This document shows positions 1-11,773 of a DNA stretch of 43,917 nt, in pieces. Source of the stretch: Fennellomyces sp. T-0311 (lineage: Eukaryota; Mucoromycota; Mucoromycetes; Mucorales; Lichtheimiaceae); contig JALLLT010000099.1 of the NCBI GenBank assembly GCA_025266875.1, forward strand, positions 1 through 43,917, in the 5' to 3' direction. The translations under genes and the position numbers were made by a program. Under the pieces are notes generated by a model. It had not been told where the DNA came from. It did not search any database and saw only the letters and a program-made list of their open reading frames with translations. Numbering within the stretch: the first letter of the stretch is position 1; every line of letters begins with the position of its first letter.

Positions 1-560
1 TATTATTGGCCAACTGGCCTTTTTATACCTATTCTCAAATAGGCAACACAACGATGTACGCTATGACTAACTGAATGATAAATGAAAGTGAACGTGAGAG
101 AATGACGGGGAAGGAATTACGGACAGAGTTGAGAGGTTGAGAGGTTATAGTTAAGTAGGACATAGGGTGAGAAGTACATATATAGGAATCATGACATAAT
201 GAAGGAAGATAAAAGAATGACCGGAGGAGTGTGAATACGTGAGAAACAAAGACATAAGCATAAAGAAGTACCCAAAAAGGAAGTAACGTGGAAAGAACAG
301 TACGTGGATCGAAAGGTCAGCATAATTAATGAGGGAACGTGCGTAGAAGAAAATGGTAACATAAGGTTAAAGCGCGGGAAAGGGGAAAAAGGGACGGCAA
401 AAAGAAAAAGAGACTGTGGGAAAAGAGTGACAAAAGGCAAAGGCAGGGAAGAGCAGTTACACCAACGATGAGCAACCCTGCGTTCCCTACTCACGTGACG
501 GTGGATGAGGCCGGCAAATCCACCATACGTCGTGTCAAACCAACATCATGTATACCACTG
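1..560. other. Intergenic, strongly purine-rich on + strand
   Basis: No gene is supported here. From about 61 to 480 the + strand is dominated by A and G with few C or T runs, so the - strand is pyrimidine-rich, as in some fungal promoters. A TATA-like word (TATAAAAAGG on the - strand, 18-27) sits at the very edge, so the tract may lie upstream of a leftward transcription unit starting just outside the window. That is inference. A 101-codon open frame on the - strand is low-complexity Ser/Phe/Leu sequence and is not called. Confidence 0.4.
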
Positions 561-594
561 CATTATTCTAAATTAGGAGGCTTTCTTTTTATCT

Positions 595-864
595 AGCATT
601 AAAGCACTGTATGAGCCGAAGGCGAAGGAGGTGGTATTGTTCCACCACCATTTTGATTAGGAAGAGAACGGGATCGATGAGGAGTTGAATCAATGGAGAG
701 CTAATGAAGGAACGGATGCATTGGCGATCGATCGTACGAAGAAAAGAATTGAGAGCTCGCCACTGAAGAAATTTCAGCAGTTGAGAGAGCAAGTTTTGCT
801 ATTTTTTGGAGGCGTTACCAAGGACAAAAAGCAATTTAAAAATTTAGCACTCAATATCCTGTAA
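595..864 (+). pseudogene. Coding-like relic, unknown protein C-terminus
   Basis: One + strand frame stays open for about 67 codons after a single in-frame TAG (658-660) and ends at TAA 862-864. It encodes a charged, helix-prone stretch (DEELNQWRANEGTDALAID, then KKFQQLREQVLLFF) unlike the low-complexity flanks. Frame coherence on both sides of the TAG suggests the end of a decayed gene or exon. I do not recognise the family. It lies just upstream of tnp2-like element 1 in the same orientation, but nothing ties it to that element. Confidence 0.35.
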
Positions 865-1041
865 TGCCACGCGTCACATTGGGGCTGCATAAGCAAAGTC
901 TTGCAAGCTGTTGCAGCTGCATTAATTATATCATGTACAATAGTGCTATTGTTCTGTAAAAGTTGCCTGTAATTCATTAAGCTATGTGTTTTTAATATAG
1001 CTTGCTTATCTAATATAAGCACGTTAATAAGATACAAAGTG

Positions 1042-1048
1042 TATAAAA
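1042..1048 (+). promoter_or_regulatory. TATA box of tnp2-like transposase 1
   Basis: TATAAAA lies 36 bp upstream of the ATG at 1084. Element 2 has TATAAATA at 26778-26785 ahead of its transposase, so a TATA element at this place appears to be a family feature. Confidence 0.5.
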
Positions 1049-1083
1049 GAGCAGTTCTCATTAAACTTTTCTCTATCACTTCA

Positions 1084-4000
1084 ATGAACGATGTGGCCTG
1101 TTATTGTTCCGTGTGCAGTGCACAGAATAACCTTGGATTCCGGATGATATCACGGGAAGCACGCGAAAGACATTATGAGCGATCGTTTGCTGGACCTAGA
1201 GATGATGGCATTTCTTTATTGGAATGCTTGAAAGAACGAACCAATAATAATAATGTTAACATTACAGTGCGTGCAGTTGTGGCACAATTCGAGAGACAGC
1301 AGCAGTTTGCCGATCCAGCACCGATGATGTGTAGACAAGGAACACCAATATGTCCTGCAGATGATGATGGTAACGGCTCATTCTTTATATCGCATAGCGT
1401 TTACTAAAATTCATATAGTAGAGATGGATGGTGAACCACTGGAAGAGTTAATCTCTTCAGATGACGATGTATATGACGATGAAGATGGTGGCGATAACGT
1501 TTCCGATGCCAATGACGACGAATACATGCGTGATAACGATGATGCCGATCCAAGCGATAGCGATGGTAGTAGTGATACTGGCGGTGCAATGGATGCTTTG
1601 GATGTCGAGTTCGCAATGCAAGGGCAACAAGTGAACAATGCAACAGAGGTAGTCAACGAAGAAGGTTAGTTGTTAAGAAGCAGTTTATTATACATATTTG
1701 CATTATCCTTACATTGTACATGACTGTAGAACTTACGCAAATTCGTCATGCGAATACTTCCTGGATGAACACCGTCCCGCTGCTACTCACTTTCACTATG
1801 GTATTCATTGTCCTTTTTCAACTACACTTCCTTTCCGAGCAGGCGGTTACCATTTTGATCGACTTTCGTATGATTGTGCTTGCAGAGGTATTCCCAACGT
1901 TTTCGCTACCAGGGTCACTTGCAACATTGCATCGATATACTGGCTTCTCCTCATTGACCGATCGCCTGTGCACCTACGTATCTTGTCCTCGATGCCACTA
2001 CCTGTATCGCCTTGGACCAAGACCACCTGCCATCTCGGATGAATGCACCAACAATGACATCCGATATGATCGTCGTTTTGGCAAACCATTGTTTCAAGAC
2101 GTTGCAGGCCAGCGCACCCCAGTGAAGACATTTGTCTATCAGCCACTCAGAGCCTCACTTGAGAGGATGTTCAAGCGTCCTGGGTTCGAGGCGAAGTTGG
2201 AGCACTGGCGTACCCACCGTCGGTGTATGGCGCGGACATTCTCGGATATATATGACGGTGACATGTGGCGAAACGTTGACGACGCTAACCAGTAACCTTT
2301 TGTTGCTAGGCCTCGATCTCTATTGCTGACGATCAATGTTGATTGGTTTTCACCATACCTTAATTCGACATACTCTTGCGGTGCCATCTACCTTACGATC
2401 AACAACCTGCCTCGTGCTGACCGTTTCAAAATGGAGAATGTCATTCTTGTGGGTGTAATGCCCAGGCCAAAGGAAGCAAGCACGTCAGACTTGAACCATT
2501 ACTTGAGTCCCTTGACAGATGACTTGGTGGAATGGTACACAGGTTTTAACATTGCCACTGCTGAGGTACCAACTGGTGCGAATGTCCGAGTCGCTCTTCT
2601 AAACGTTGCCTGTGATATCCCTGCCGCTCGAAAAGTCAGTGGATTTACCTCCTATGCGAGCTGCAACACATGCCATAAATGTGATCGACAGTTTGCAACG
2701 TTTCCCGATACCGGCCGCATTGACTATTCTGGCTTTGACGTTAGTACCTGGGTTCCTCAGGATCCTCACGCATACCGAACTCAAGCTACATTATGGCGCG
2801 ACGCCGAAACAAGAGATGCTCGCCGCCAAATTGAACGCGATCATGGAGCTCGATACTCTGAGCTCCATCGCCTGCATTACTTTGATCCAATCCGCTGCAC
2901 AATCGTTGACCTTATGCACAACTTGTTTCTTGGCACGGCGAGACGTATGGCCAAGAAGTGGCTCTCTGACCAGGACTTGACAACCAGAGATCTGCGACAA
3001 ATACAGAAGATCGCTGACACCATTGTACCTCCTCCAGACTACGTCTCGCTGAACCAGAAGATCGAGAACGGCTTTGCGTTTATGACAGCAGATAACTGGA
3101 AGTCGTGGTGTCTTATATACTCGCCGATTGTGCTGAACGGTCGCCTCCCTCATGACAAACTTTGCAACTGGCTGCACTTTGTCGATGCCTGTCGTACTTT
3201 GGTTAGGCCATCCATTACCGAAGATAAGGTTGCTTCTGCAGATGAAGAACTGGTCCAGTTTTGCCGTGGAGTCCAGGTGAACTACGATGCCCGGTTCATC
3301 TCACCAAGCATGCATCTCCACTTGCATCTGCGAGAGACAATCACGGACTTCTCCTCTCTGTACGGCTGGTGGTTGTTTAGCTTCGAGAGGTACAATGGCT
3401 ATTTGAAAGACATCGACACCAACCAGAAAGATTCGTTCGAGGCCACGTTCATGAGAAAGTTCCAGGAAAAGACAGGTGTTTGCTGTTAAATCAGAGAGAA
3501 GCAAGGGTAAAAGACAAATATGTCAACGAGACTCAAAAAGGTAACTGTTTTATTTCATATGTTTTGCTCTCTCTATTTATAATAAATGCTTATCCATAAT
3601 GGGATTTCCTTAAGCCGGTGCTTCCATGAGTGATGTGTAATGTCAACCTTATTATCATTGAGCAGTTACAGATCGTGATGATTGATAGGATGAATGCTGA
3701 CAGAGCATATCTGTGAAGAGACGCGTTGACCGGAAGATCGTGTCTATGAGTAACCTGATTGGCTGAGTATTTGGTAAGCATGAAGCTCAACGTTCCGATG
3801 TGGGAAGTGGAAAGCGGCAGTAAGGATGGAAAGCTCTTATTTGCTGACGGACAACGTAGATGACAAAGAAGCTTGTTAGAGTGTGTTCATGTTGGATACA
3901 ACATTCGCGACTTCGTGAATTCGTTCACAACTCGTTTTGGTGCCGCCCCTGTGTATCTTCAATTTTTGAACCACTTTATGGATAAGGTCCAGCCGATCCA

Positions 4001-4670
4001 GGACACTATTGCTGAATTGCCACTGAACTTCGACATCCACACGTTCTATGCACTTTCCACAGATACTGATGCCATTGGCAGTGTGAAGGGAAGCGAGCTA
4101 CTGCCGCCGGATGCCTATCCATTAGAAGTCAAACCCTCTTCTTGTATGACGCTCGATGATTACCGTTGCTTGTTGGCGTTTTATCATATGCAGTATCCTG
4201 CCATACTGCTGGACGATGTAGAAAATCAGACTGGCCAAGGGGTACTTGTCAGCAACTTGATCGAGGTGATGGCGACGATCATGCTTATGGGGCAGACGTA
4301 CCAAAGCTTTGCAGCACAGTCGCGTAGAGGTGCTCAAGCTCTCGTTTTGTTTGCAACAGGCCCGCGGAATGTCATCTTCTGGCCCTGTGAGATCCAGTAC
4401 TTTTTCAGACATATGCTTCTCATTGATGGCCGGCCCATACACCACGTCTTTGCCTTTGTCCATTACCTTCAAGAAGCTGAGGATCGTGTCCACGAATACA
4501 CCAATCAATACATTGAGACTTGGTTGAGCGAATATACCCAACCAGATTTCTACTGCATCTTGCCTGTCCATCAGCTGTATACACAAGTTGCGGTCATTAA
4601 ACATACAGCCGGAGGCAATCGTGGCGCGAGAACTACTGTGATTCCTTTACATAAAAAGAAACTGGCTTAA
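1084..4670 (+). pseudogene. tnp2-like (CACTA/Plavaka-type) transposase, copy 1, broken
   Basis: Model: exons 1084-1369 and 1419-1664, then from 1730 onward; the GT-AG introns keep frame. The N-terminus has a zinc-like motif (CYCSVC, then His) followed by an Asp/Glu-rich linker (residues about 96-177) and a second CPRC pair. The core carries the tnp2-family signatures NVDWFSPY, GAIYLTINNLPR, NVILVGVMP, VACDIPAARKVSGF with a CNTCHKC cluster, and DLMHNLFLGT. It would act in the nucleus as transposase. It is dead: TAA at 2293-2295 interrupts the frame exactly where copy 2 (26796-29897) reads through, and about 0.4 kb of extra DNA (about 3475-3872) separates the core from the C-terminal part (3873-4670), which ends in a different frame. 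Similarity to copy 2 runs the full length but is diverged. CACTA-group assignment rests on these motifs; terminal repeats were not found. Confidence 0.8.
3475..3872. other. About 0.4 kb interruption inside tnp2 transposase 1
   Basis: In copy 2, KTDAADFV continues directly. In copy 1 the equivalent KTG is followed by about 400 bp of non-coding DNA before the frame resumes near IRDFV. The segment is AT-rich and has no long ORF. A short word (TTTGCTG) occurs near both edges (3479 and about 3840) and could be a target duplication, but the edges are not certain. Confidence 0.45.
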
Positions 4671-4740
4671 ACTAAAAAAATAAAATAGTGCCTCAATATT
4701 TTTTTACCCTACAGAAAAGGTTCCTCCATTGGGGGGTTGT

Positions 4741-5818
4741 TTATTTATGAACTATCCAGTCCATCAATGCTGTGCGCACATCATCAGGCATCAGAACATC
4801 GACATCGATATATCGTCGCTCCAGTTGGCCAGGATGTGAATCCTTTGAAGGACGATATCCGTCAAGTGTTCATATAAGATCCGTTGCCTGCAGCTGAATA
4901 AGCAAGGGATATAATGAAATTTAAAAAGACAAATTCACCTGACGATTACGCCACTTGGGCACCTTTGCAGTCACATACTTTGTGCCAGTGGTGGGCTGGT
5001 CGATGTCTGTTTCTTCATCAGACATGCAGTCAACACGCGCCAGAAGAACTTCAGCGTTCGGATATGCCAAAAGCTCGGCAGCATGCTTCCGGTACTCATG
5101 TAAACGACGCTCAGAATTCTAAGTACTTCAATCAAAACACCATTTCTATATACTCATTCACGAAATTCTTACGGCCTTCTTGTGATTCGCCCGACGATCT
5201 GACCGTCGTTTACGTGCAGCCTTCTCCTCAGTTGTACGCAGCCTGGTACACCTATTGCCATGGAAACTGCAGATCTTCGACTTCAGCGCTGCTGGGGTTA
5301 TCCGGACATTCGCCAAGTCTTCGATATACTTTGTGAGCTTTCTTCTCACCTCCTTGTTATAAGGGGATGAGAAGAGCTCAGCAAGGAACCTAAACTGCTG
5401 GTCCGCTGGCAAAGTCTCATCGTGATACTCCTGTATTAATTTCTATTCTCCAGTAAGTTACTATTCACACTTATTATAAAGTCTAACAGTTTCTTACGGA
5501 GACTTTCGAATCGTCCAGCCACAGCAATTCAGATCCAGGTACTGCAGCAGCACTGGACGAGACTGCAAAGGCAGGCGGAACAGCAGCACCAGGCAGAACA
5601 ACAGCGCCAGATGGGACAACAGTGCCGGTGGTAAGCAAAACGAACTGTTGAGCAAGCACGTCACCCATCAAATCCACTCACCATTCTAGAGCAAGATTTC
5701 GCGCCTTCAACCGCCAAACGCGGTCCTGAAGCTGCAAACACTCCTGTTCAGCATCATCCACCTCTACTTGGCGAAGGCACTCCGGAGAACGCTCTTCGTC
5801 TGTAGCAGGGCAGACGAA
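4741..5818 (-). pseudogene. Convergent accessory gene of tnp2-like element 1
   Basis: Four exons on the - strand: 5818-5498, 5430-5173, 5118-4939 and 4893-4741. All junctions are GT-AG and every exon length is a multiple of three. Exon 1 encodes a heptad-like, Leu/Gln-rich stretch (QECLQLQDRVWRLKARNLAL) suggesting a coiled coil. Exon 2 encodes a basic block (KAARKRRSDRRANHKK). Exon 3 encodes a YP...VL...SDEETD segment. The same order and the same three intron positions occur in the accessory gene of element 2 (29955-31120), which is how the gene is recognised. In-frame TGA codons after LEW in exon 1 and after DLI in exon 4 make it a pseudogene. The first coding exon upstream of 5818 is not resolved. 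Function unknown; DNA binding is inferred from the basic block. Confidence 0.65.
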
Positions 5819-6563
5819 CTAGGTAGTAGTGGGCATTTCACGAGTGGTGGTAGGGTGGGTGGTTGAAGTAGAAAAGCGAAGCATCTATAGTACCACTTGT
5901 AAACAGCTAACATATGCAAAGCTACTGATAAATTTACGTTTGACTTGGATACAATAGGTGGATAAAGAAGTGAAGGCATCAGGTGTGGCAGGGCCTTTTA
6001 TTTCCAGCGGATGCATAGTTACACATATATTCTGGTTTCTGCTGCAAACTGTTATTGCCACTTCTTTTTTCGTTTTCTTTCACTTTTTTCAATCTTCCAC
6101 TGGCCCTTTCAAAAGCTCAGGTAACAATTCACTGCTGCTGGTTCTTCTTCACTAACAAATCTATTCCCAAGGCTGTACCCTTTATCGTCATCAGGTATGC
6201 TATATGAAAACTGGCCACGTTACTTTTACTAGCGAAAATGTATTAAGCCGTGCGCGATTTGCCGATATGAAAGTAAGTGATGTTTTCCTAACGCTCTTTC
6301 AAAGTCTCTTTTGCTAACTCATTGCTCCTTCCATAGCAGACATTCAGGCATCTCACTACGCCTGTTGTTCATTTCCAACCCAATCTGAAACAACTTCCAA
6401 TTGCACTTTTCAGATGGCATATTATTTTACTGAAGGTACTTTCATTCATCACTTGCGGTTCTTACACAAGCATGTAGGGCTTTTCCTGTTATATGCTGCC
6501 ATGAGCGGTCTTTATGACGACTGTTGGGCTTCTCATTTTATCATTGCTAGCTTCTTTTCACTT
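5819..6563. other. Intergenic spacer between tnp2-1 and Harbinger-1
   Basis: About 745 bp of AT-rich sequence. Open frames are short and low-complexity. It probably holds the promoter and first exon of the - strand accessory gene that ends at 5818. Nothing else is supported. Confidence 0.4.
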
Positions 6564-6654
6564 TTAGAGCATCCCCAATGGTTTGCGCTATTCTATTTTC
6601 TATTTGGTACACCGCTATCATAGCAGGACCATAGAAAGCACCGGTTTTTCAACG
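6564..6654 (+). mobile_element. Left end of PIF/Harbinger element 1
   Basis: TTA (6564-6566, the usual PIF/Harbinger target) is followed by GAGCATCCCCAATGG. This resembles the right end of Harbinger element 2 read inward from 36899 (GAGCATCCACAG, followed outside by TTA). The 88 bp shown here continue after the hAT insertion at 10309, giving a leader of about 167 bp to the transposase ATG at 10388. I did not find the matching right end near 12.7-12.9 kb. Confidence 0.5.
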
Positions 6655-6682
6655 GTTCGCACTAGGGTTCTCCATTCGGGTT

Positions 6683-6790
6683 TTCGAGTCGGGTATCTAC
6701 TGACTCGTACTCGACCCGAAAAAAGTTGACTCGTACTCGTCAAATACCCGAAAAACTCGAATACTCGTACTCGAAACCCGACTCGAAATG
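6683..6790. repeat. Left subterminal repeats of hAT-1 copy A
   Basis: Dense array of GACTCGTACTCG, CGAGTCGGGTA and ACCCGAAAA words in both orientations just inside the left terminus. The same words recur at the right end (10175-10290), in copy B (41890-42005) and, diverged, at 37190-37312. Likely transposase-binding sites. Confidence 0.75.
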
Positions 6791-7600
6791 ATGCAATGGC
6801 TAAGGTGCAATTAGCGTAAAAGTAGCAAAGATCCGGGAAATCTAGCTCAATGTGACAATGTCGAGCATAAAAATGGTGATACTGGTGTAAAATGGATCTA
6901 CATTGGCTTGAAACAGATATTAGTAAGAGGCAAACACTGAATTTGAGGCATGTAAAAAAAGGCGCATTCTTCAATATTGTTTTATTATTATTGTTGTTGT
7001 GAGCGGCACACGTCGTGACGATGATAATTGTCAACGGGAAATGAATGGAGGTAGAAACTTCAGGCTATATTGTCAGAAGATGGCCGCAGGTAATACAAGT
7101 ATGGCTTGCTAAAAAGAAAAAGCATCGGTTCTATTAACCAGCGGAGATGATCCAGCTTGAAATACGCAAAGCTGACCCAAGCCATTCGAGCTTGTTGAAT
7201 GGTATATATTCAGTTGCTTCAAGAGCGCAAGACACAACGGCTACTATCTATATTATCGCGTTACAGTTAGTTGATCCACTACCACTCGTGGTATCCCGTC
7301 TATCTTGTCACAGCCATTTCTTGGCGGACTTCCTTTCATTTCCCTTTGTAGACAGGTTGTCGGGGATACTTCGTCATCTGCACAGTAACGCGCTGTTGAA
7401 TGAGAATTACTCACCGCATTTGGATCCCAGCATAACTCACATATATTCACATAGTCGTCTGCATTACTCATATCATAGTCATTACACGTAGGATTACAAA
7501 TGACACCATGTTAACATAGAATATATAAGTATCCCTTGCGACAAAAGCAATAAATGATATCTTTCAATTTTTCTTAAAACGACAGTTCTATATCGTAACT

Positions 7601-9919
7601 ATGTTCAACAACACCGGCTCCAGCTCGAATTCCAGTAACCGGCACTTTGATGAGGATGGTGTGAATTTGACTCCCGAGGAGGTAAAGTAAAAACTTGATT
7701 TAAAGGTGACCACCGTATTTATTTTGTTATTTCATATAGGAAACGTTTATCAGTGATGGTATAATCGACGATGAAGCCGAAGAAGGGGATAGCGTGCTTC
7801 TAGGCGAGGAGCCATCTAGCATCGAATCAGTGGGCGAATCCTCAACTGCAGAAGCCTCCTCATCCACATTAAAATCCGCCAATTCATGGATCATACACGG
7901 CAAATGGGGCAAACGGGAAGGCAAGAAGATCGAGTGTCTTTATCCTGGCTGTGGAAAAAAACTTTATGGAAAGGACGGACACACAACCACCCTCAAGAAC
8001 CATTTACAAAGAAAGCATAATGTCACAGGAGGTGTCAACGACGGAAAGTGCAAGCCTGGACCACTTGAGGAGATGTTTCAAGGTGTCAAGCAGCCACGCG
8101 CGTTCAATAGAGAGGAGTTTATGGACCACTTACTTCGATTCCTTGTGAGAACTCGAATTCCGTTTGCAATGTTCAATAATACCAAGTTCCAAGTGCTCCT
8201 CAACTACATCCAAGGTGCTCCAGATACATATTCGATCCGACTTCCAAGTGCAAATACAATGACACAAAAGGTAACTGAAGACTCTATACTACAGTAAAAA
8301 AAAGCAATGTTAACATAATTACTCTAAATAGCTCACCATCAAGTACACCGATGTGGTTCAAAGTATCACCACTCTCTTGGATGGCGTCGACAAGGTGTCA
8401 TTCACACTTGATGCATGGACTAGCACGTTTCAACAGGATTTCTTGGGTGTAACTGCCCATTGGATTGACCCTGTTACCTGGAAGCCACGTGAGCTGGTTG
8501 TTGGCTTCCATGCCATCAATGGTACCCACACTGGTGAAAACTTGAAAGCTGCGTTCCTTGCTGTGTTGAAAGAATATAACCTCGTTACCAAGCTGTTTAC
8601 TATCACCACCGATAACGCATCCAATATGCTAAAGATGGCAGATCACCTCGAAGACTATTCAATCAGAAACGGGTAAGCATTATCATGATATCCAGAAAAA
8701 GCTTTCCTAACACTATATTATGTAGCTTGCCTTTCCGTGCACTCATCCACCGGATCGGTTGCTTCGGTCATATCATTAACTTGTCCGTTCAACAAATCCT
8801 CGATGTTGGTATCGCCGCGCCAGCACCGGACCATGATGAAGAGGAAGAGGACCTTGACGAAATTGTTGAAGCCCATGATGCGGAAGCCACGCTCGATACA
8901 AGACTGGAGCCTGCCAGACCCACTGCGTTGAAGCGATTGCGCAAAGGCATCATGAAAATAAGGTACATTATTATTAATAGCGAAAAAGCATTACTGATAC
9001 GTATCTTTTCAGAGCATCCGTTCAAAAAAGGAGTCAGTTCTCTTGTTTCTGTGAAATCCATGGGTGCAAACCATTGATCCTTTCTCGCGACGTATGGGTC
9101 AGATGGAATTCAACATACACAATGATCGACCGTGCATTGATGTTGCGTACACCGTATGACTCCACTGTGGCCGCCAACCTCCGAGACATGAGTGCTTGCA
9201 CTTTGGACGACGACGACTGGAAGTACTTGGAGCAGGTCGCTGTCCTTCTGAAGAAGTTCGAGGAAGTCACCAGGGGCGTGTCTGGCAGTCAGTATCCAAC
9301 AATCAACAAGGTGATCGTTGAATACAATTCATTAATCGATCATCTGGAAGAGACAGAGGAGAACGTTCCGGACGTCGCGTTTGCTTGTCGTGTGGGCAAG
9401 GAAAAGCTCCAGCGATATTATGTCAAGACTGACGATACCGATGTCTACGTCATCGCGACAGCCATGGATCCGCGTCTAAAGTTCCGTTGGTGGGCATCTT
9501 CTGGTTGGGAGCAGCAATGGGTTGCCTTCGGCAAGAAGGCTGTGCAGATCCGCTGGCGCGACGATTACCGACCTCGACCCATGGCAGATGACGAGAACAC
9601 AGAAGCAGTTCTCGAGCTGATGAAGAAGTACGGAATGGAGACTGAGGCATTGGACGAGCTTGAAGATTACGTTGCAGAGCGGAATATGCTGCCTCGACTA
9701 GAGGCCAAGGCTGCCGAGCTTGAGTATTGGAAGGGCAACGCAGCCCGATGGCCAAACCTTTCCCGGATGGCTCGCCATTACTTGGCCATTCCTGCAACGT
9801 CCACACCGTCCGAGCGTTGCTTCTCGTCAGCGCGTCTCTGGCTACCATACAACCGGAACCGCTTGGATCCTCGTATCTTGCAGGAGTTGATGGTGATAGA
9901 GTCATGGGAGAGATTCTAA
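7601..9919 (+). CDS. hAT-1 transposase, copy A (BED finger + RNase H-like core)
   Basis: Five exons: 7601-7681, 7740-8270, 8332-8672, 8726-8962 and 9013-9919. All introns are GT-AG and the sum is 2,097 nt (698 residues). Residues about 77-120 form a BED zinc finger (SWIIHG, then C93, C98, H115, H120). The hAT core shows FTLDAW (D231), TTDNAS (D298) and VRWNSTY. The C-terminus has the dimerisation signature PSERCFSSARLWLPYNRNRL. An acidic, Ser-rich leader precedes the finger. The stop (TAA at 9917-9919) is four codons earlier than in copy B, where CAA gives QDSL before the stop; this is unlikely to matter. No other disruption is visible, so this copy may encode a working transposase. It acts on the TIRs of its own family, including copy B. 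Confidence 0.88.
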
Positions 9920-10174
9920 GATTCGCTTTGAGATAGAAAGTGTTTTTTTTTACAAAAATAAATTTTTTCACCTTCTAGCTTATTTTATGACCACCTTGCC
10001 TTTGTGCATGAATAAGTCTATTCATGAATAACACTGAATAACACTGACACACGCCTTTAGTAACCACTCTGTAAATAAAGCTCAATTATCAAATGCAGCT
10101 ATACATTACTTTCTATTTGCTATATATCCCGGATGCATCCACCAATATATATTATCTTGTACATATAACTGGCC

Positions 10175-10290
10175 GAGTCGAGTTGGGTATTTCAAAAAAA
10201 CTCGAAAACACAACGAGTCGAGTATCTGTCGACTCGTACCCAACTCGTCATGCCGAGTATCGAGTCGGGTACGAGTATTCGGGTATATTG
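10175..10290. repeat. Right subterminal repeats of hAT-1 copy A
   Basis: Repeated CGAGTCGAGT, GACTCGTACCC and CGGGTACGAGT words just inside the right TIR, in both orientations, matching the left subterminal block. Confidence 0.75.
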
Positions 10291-10387
10291 GAGAAGCCTA
10301 GTTCGCACTAAATATAATAAAAATCACTGTGCTACGTTGATAGATGGACTTTCTATTTTATCTTTCCCACTTATCTGTTCCCTCAAC

Positions 10388-11753
10388 ATGCTTGACGAAG
10401 AAAAACTTATGAAGATGTTCAGAGAAGATGCTGAGCTACAGCGCATCCACCTGTGCAATGTTCGACGCATCATTCAGGAGATACGTGACAATGATGACAT
10501 TCCAAGACGCCGAGGCGGCTCTGTTCCTGGCCATCAGGTCACAGATCGTGAACGTGTCCTTGGTCATCATCGACTAATGAAGGACTACTTTCTCGATCCC
10601 CCAGTGTATCCTTCTGAGACTTTTCGTCACCGTTTCCGGATGAACAGGGGTCTTTTTGTGTCAATTGTCACGGACTTAGAGAAAGAAGAACAACCCGGTG
10701 GAAACAACTACTTCAAACAGAAGTACGATGCAACCCGCAAGCCAGGTCTTTCACCATATCAGAAAGTCACAGCAGCGATCCGACAGCTTGCGTATGGTGT
10801 TACAGCAGACGCTGTCGACGAGTATCTCTGTCTTGGCGAGTCCACCGCCATGGAATGCTTAAAGGAGTTCTGTGATGCCATTATTCGTATCTATGGCAAC
10901 GAATACCTCCGCCACCTGAACGAGGCGGATCTGGAGAGAATTCTGGAGCAGAACAAGGCACGAGGCTTTCCGGGGATGCTTGGCTCCTTGGATTGTATGC
11001 ACTGAAGTTGGAAGAACTGTCCTTCGGCTTGGAAAGGCCAGTATCAAGGCAAGGAAAAAGGGGCAACCATAATCCTCGAGGCCGTCGCCGACTATGACAC
11101 TTACATCTGGCACGCGTACTTTGGTCTTCCTGGCTCCCTGAACGACATCAACGTCCTGCAACGTTCGCCGTTGTTCAGTGATATGGCTTCCGACCTCTTG
11201 CCACCAGTTAATTACACTGTAAATGGCAAGGAATATAACCAGGGATACTACTTGGTTGATGGTATCTACCCGCCATGGGGTGCGTTCATCGATACGATCC
11301 CACATCCATTTGGTAAAAAGAAGAAGGTAATAATAGTCATCTCAAATAACACAAACATTCTAATACAATATGTAGATCTTTGCGAAAATGCAAGAAGCAG
11401 CACGCAAGGACGTTGAACGTGCCTTTGGTGTACTACAAGCAAGATTCGCAGTTGTCCGACATCCAGCAAAGTTATGGAAGCTGTCGACACTGAAGGAGGT
11501 CATGACTACGTGCATCATCTTGCAATATATGATCATTGTGCATGAGCGCACACTTTAAGAAGACGAGAGGGAGGGTATCGATGGTTTAGAATGTGAAGAA
11601 CCAGAACCTCCATTGGTAGTACGCAAGGAAGTCAACATGATCGGCGAGTTCTTGGAGCGCTATGACGAAATCAAGGATGCTTCACTCCATCATAGGCTCA
11701 AGAACGATCTTATCGAACACGTTTATCATCACGTCAAGCAAAGTACTTTGTGA
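10388..11753 (+). pseudogene. PIF/Harbinger transposase (DDE_4 type), element 1, broken
   Basis: Two exons: 10388-11326 and 11376-11753 (439 codons), with an in-frame 49-bp intron. The N-terminus is a basic helical region. The nuclease core shows the Harbinger triad blocks GMLGSLDCMH (first Asp), GSLNDINVL (second Asp) and VERAFGVLQARF (Glu). Two stops break it: TGA 11003-11005, where the family and element 2 have Trp after DCMH, and TAA 11555-11557 near the end. The first removes the second and third catalytic residues. Downstream and convergent lies a Myb-like gene, the usual second gene of this superfamily. Confidence 0.85.
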
Positions 11754-11773
11754 GTATTTTTATAAAAAAAAGT

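Larger units (their letters stand above)
6663..10300 (+). mobile_element. hAT-1 copy A, complete DNA transposon
   Basis: A 3,638-bp element with 12-bp imperfect terminal inverted repeats: TAGGGTTCTCCA at the left and TGGAGAAGCCTA at the right (one mismatch). It is flanked by a perfect 8-bp target duplication GTTCGCAC (6655-6662 and 10301-10308), the length diagnostic of hAT. Subterminal regions (about 6683-6790 and 10175-10290) are packed with short ACTCG / CGAGT / GGGTA words in both orientations, typical of hAT transposase binding regions. One five-exon transposase gene fills the element. It sits inside Harbinger element 1, between that element's left end and its transposase start. Confidence 0.92.

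Noticed and set aside
2292..2309. Possible 18-bp GT-AG intron in tnp2 transposase 1
   Set aside because: Far too short for a spliceosomal intron. Copy 2 has matching coding sequence at this place, so the TAA at 2293-2295 is a nonsense codon.
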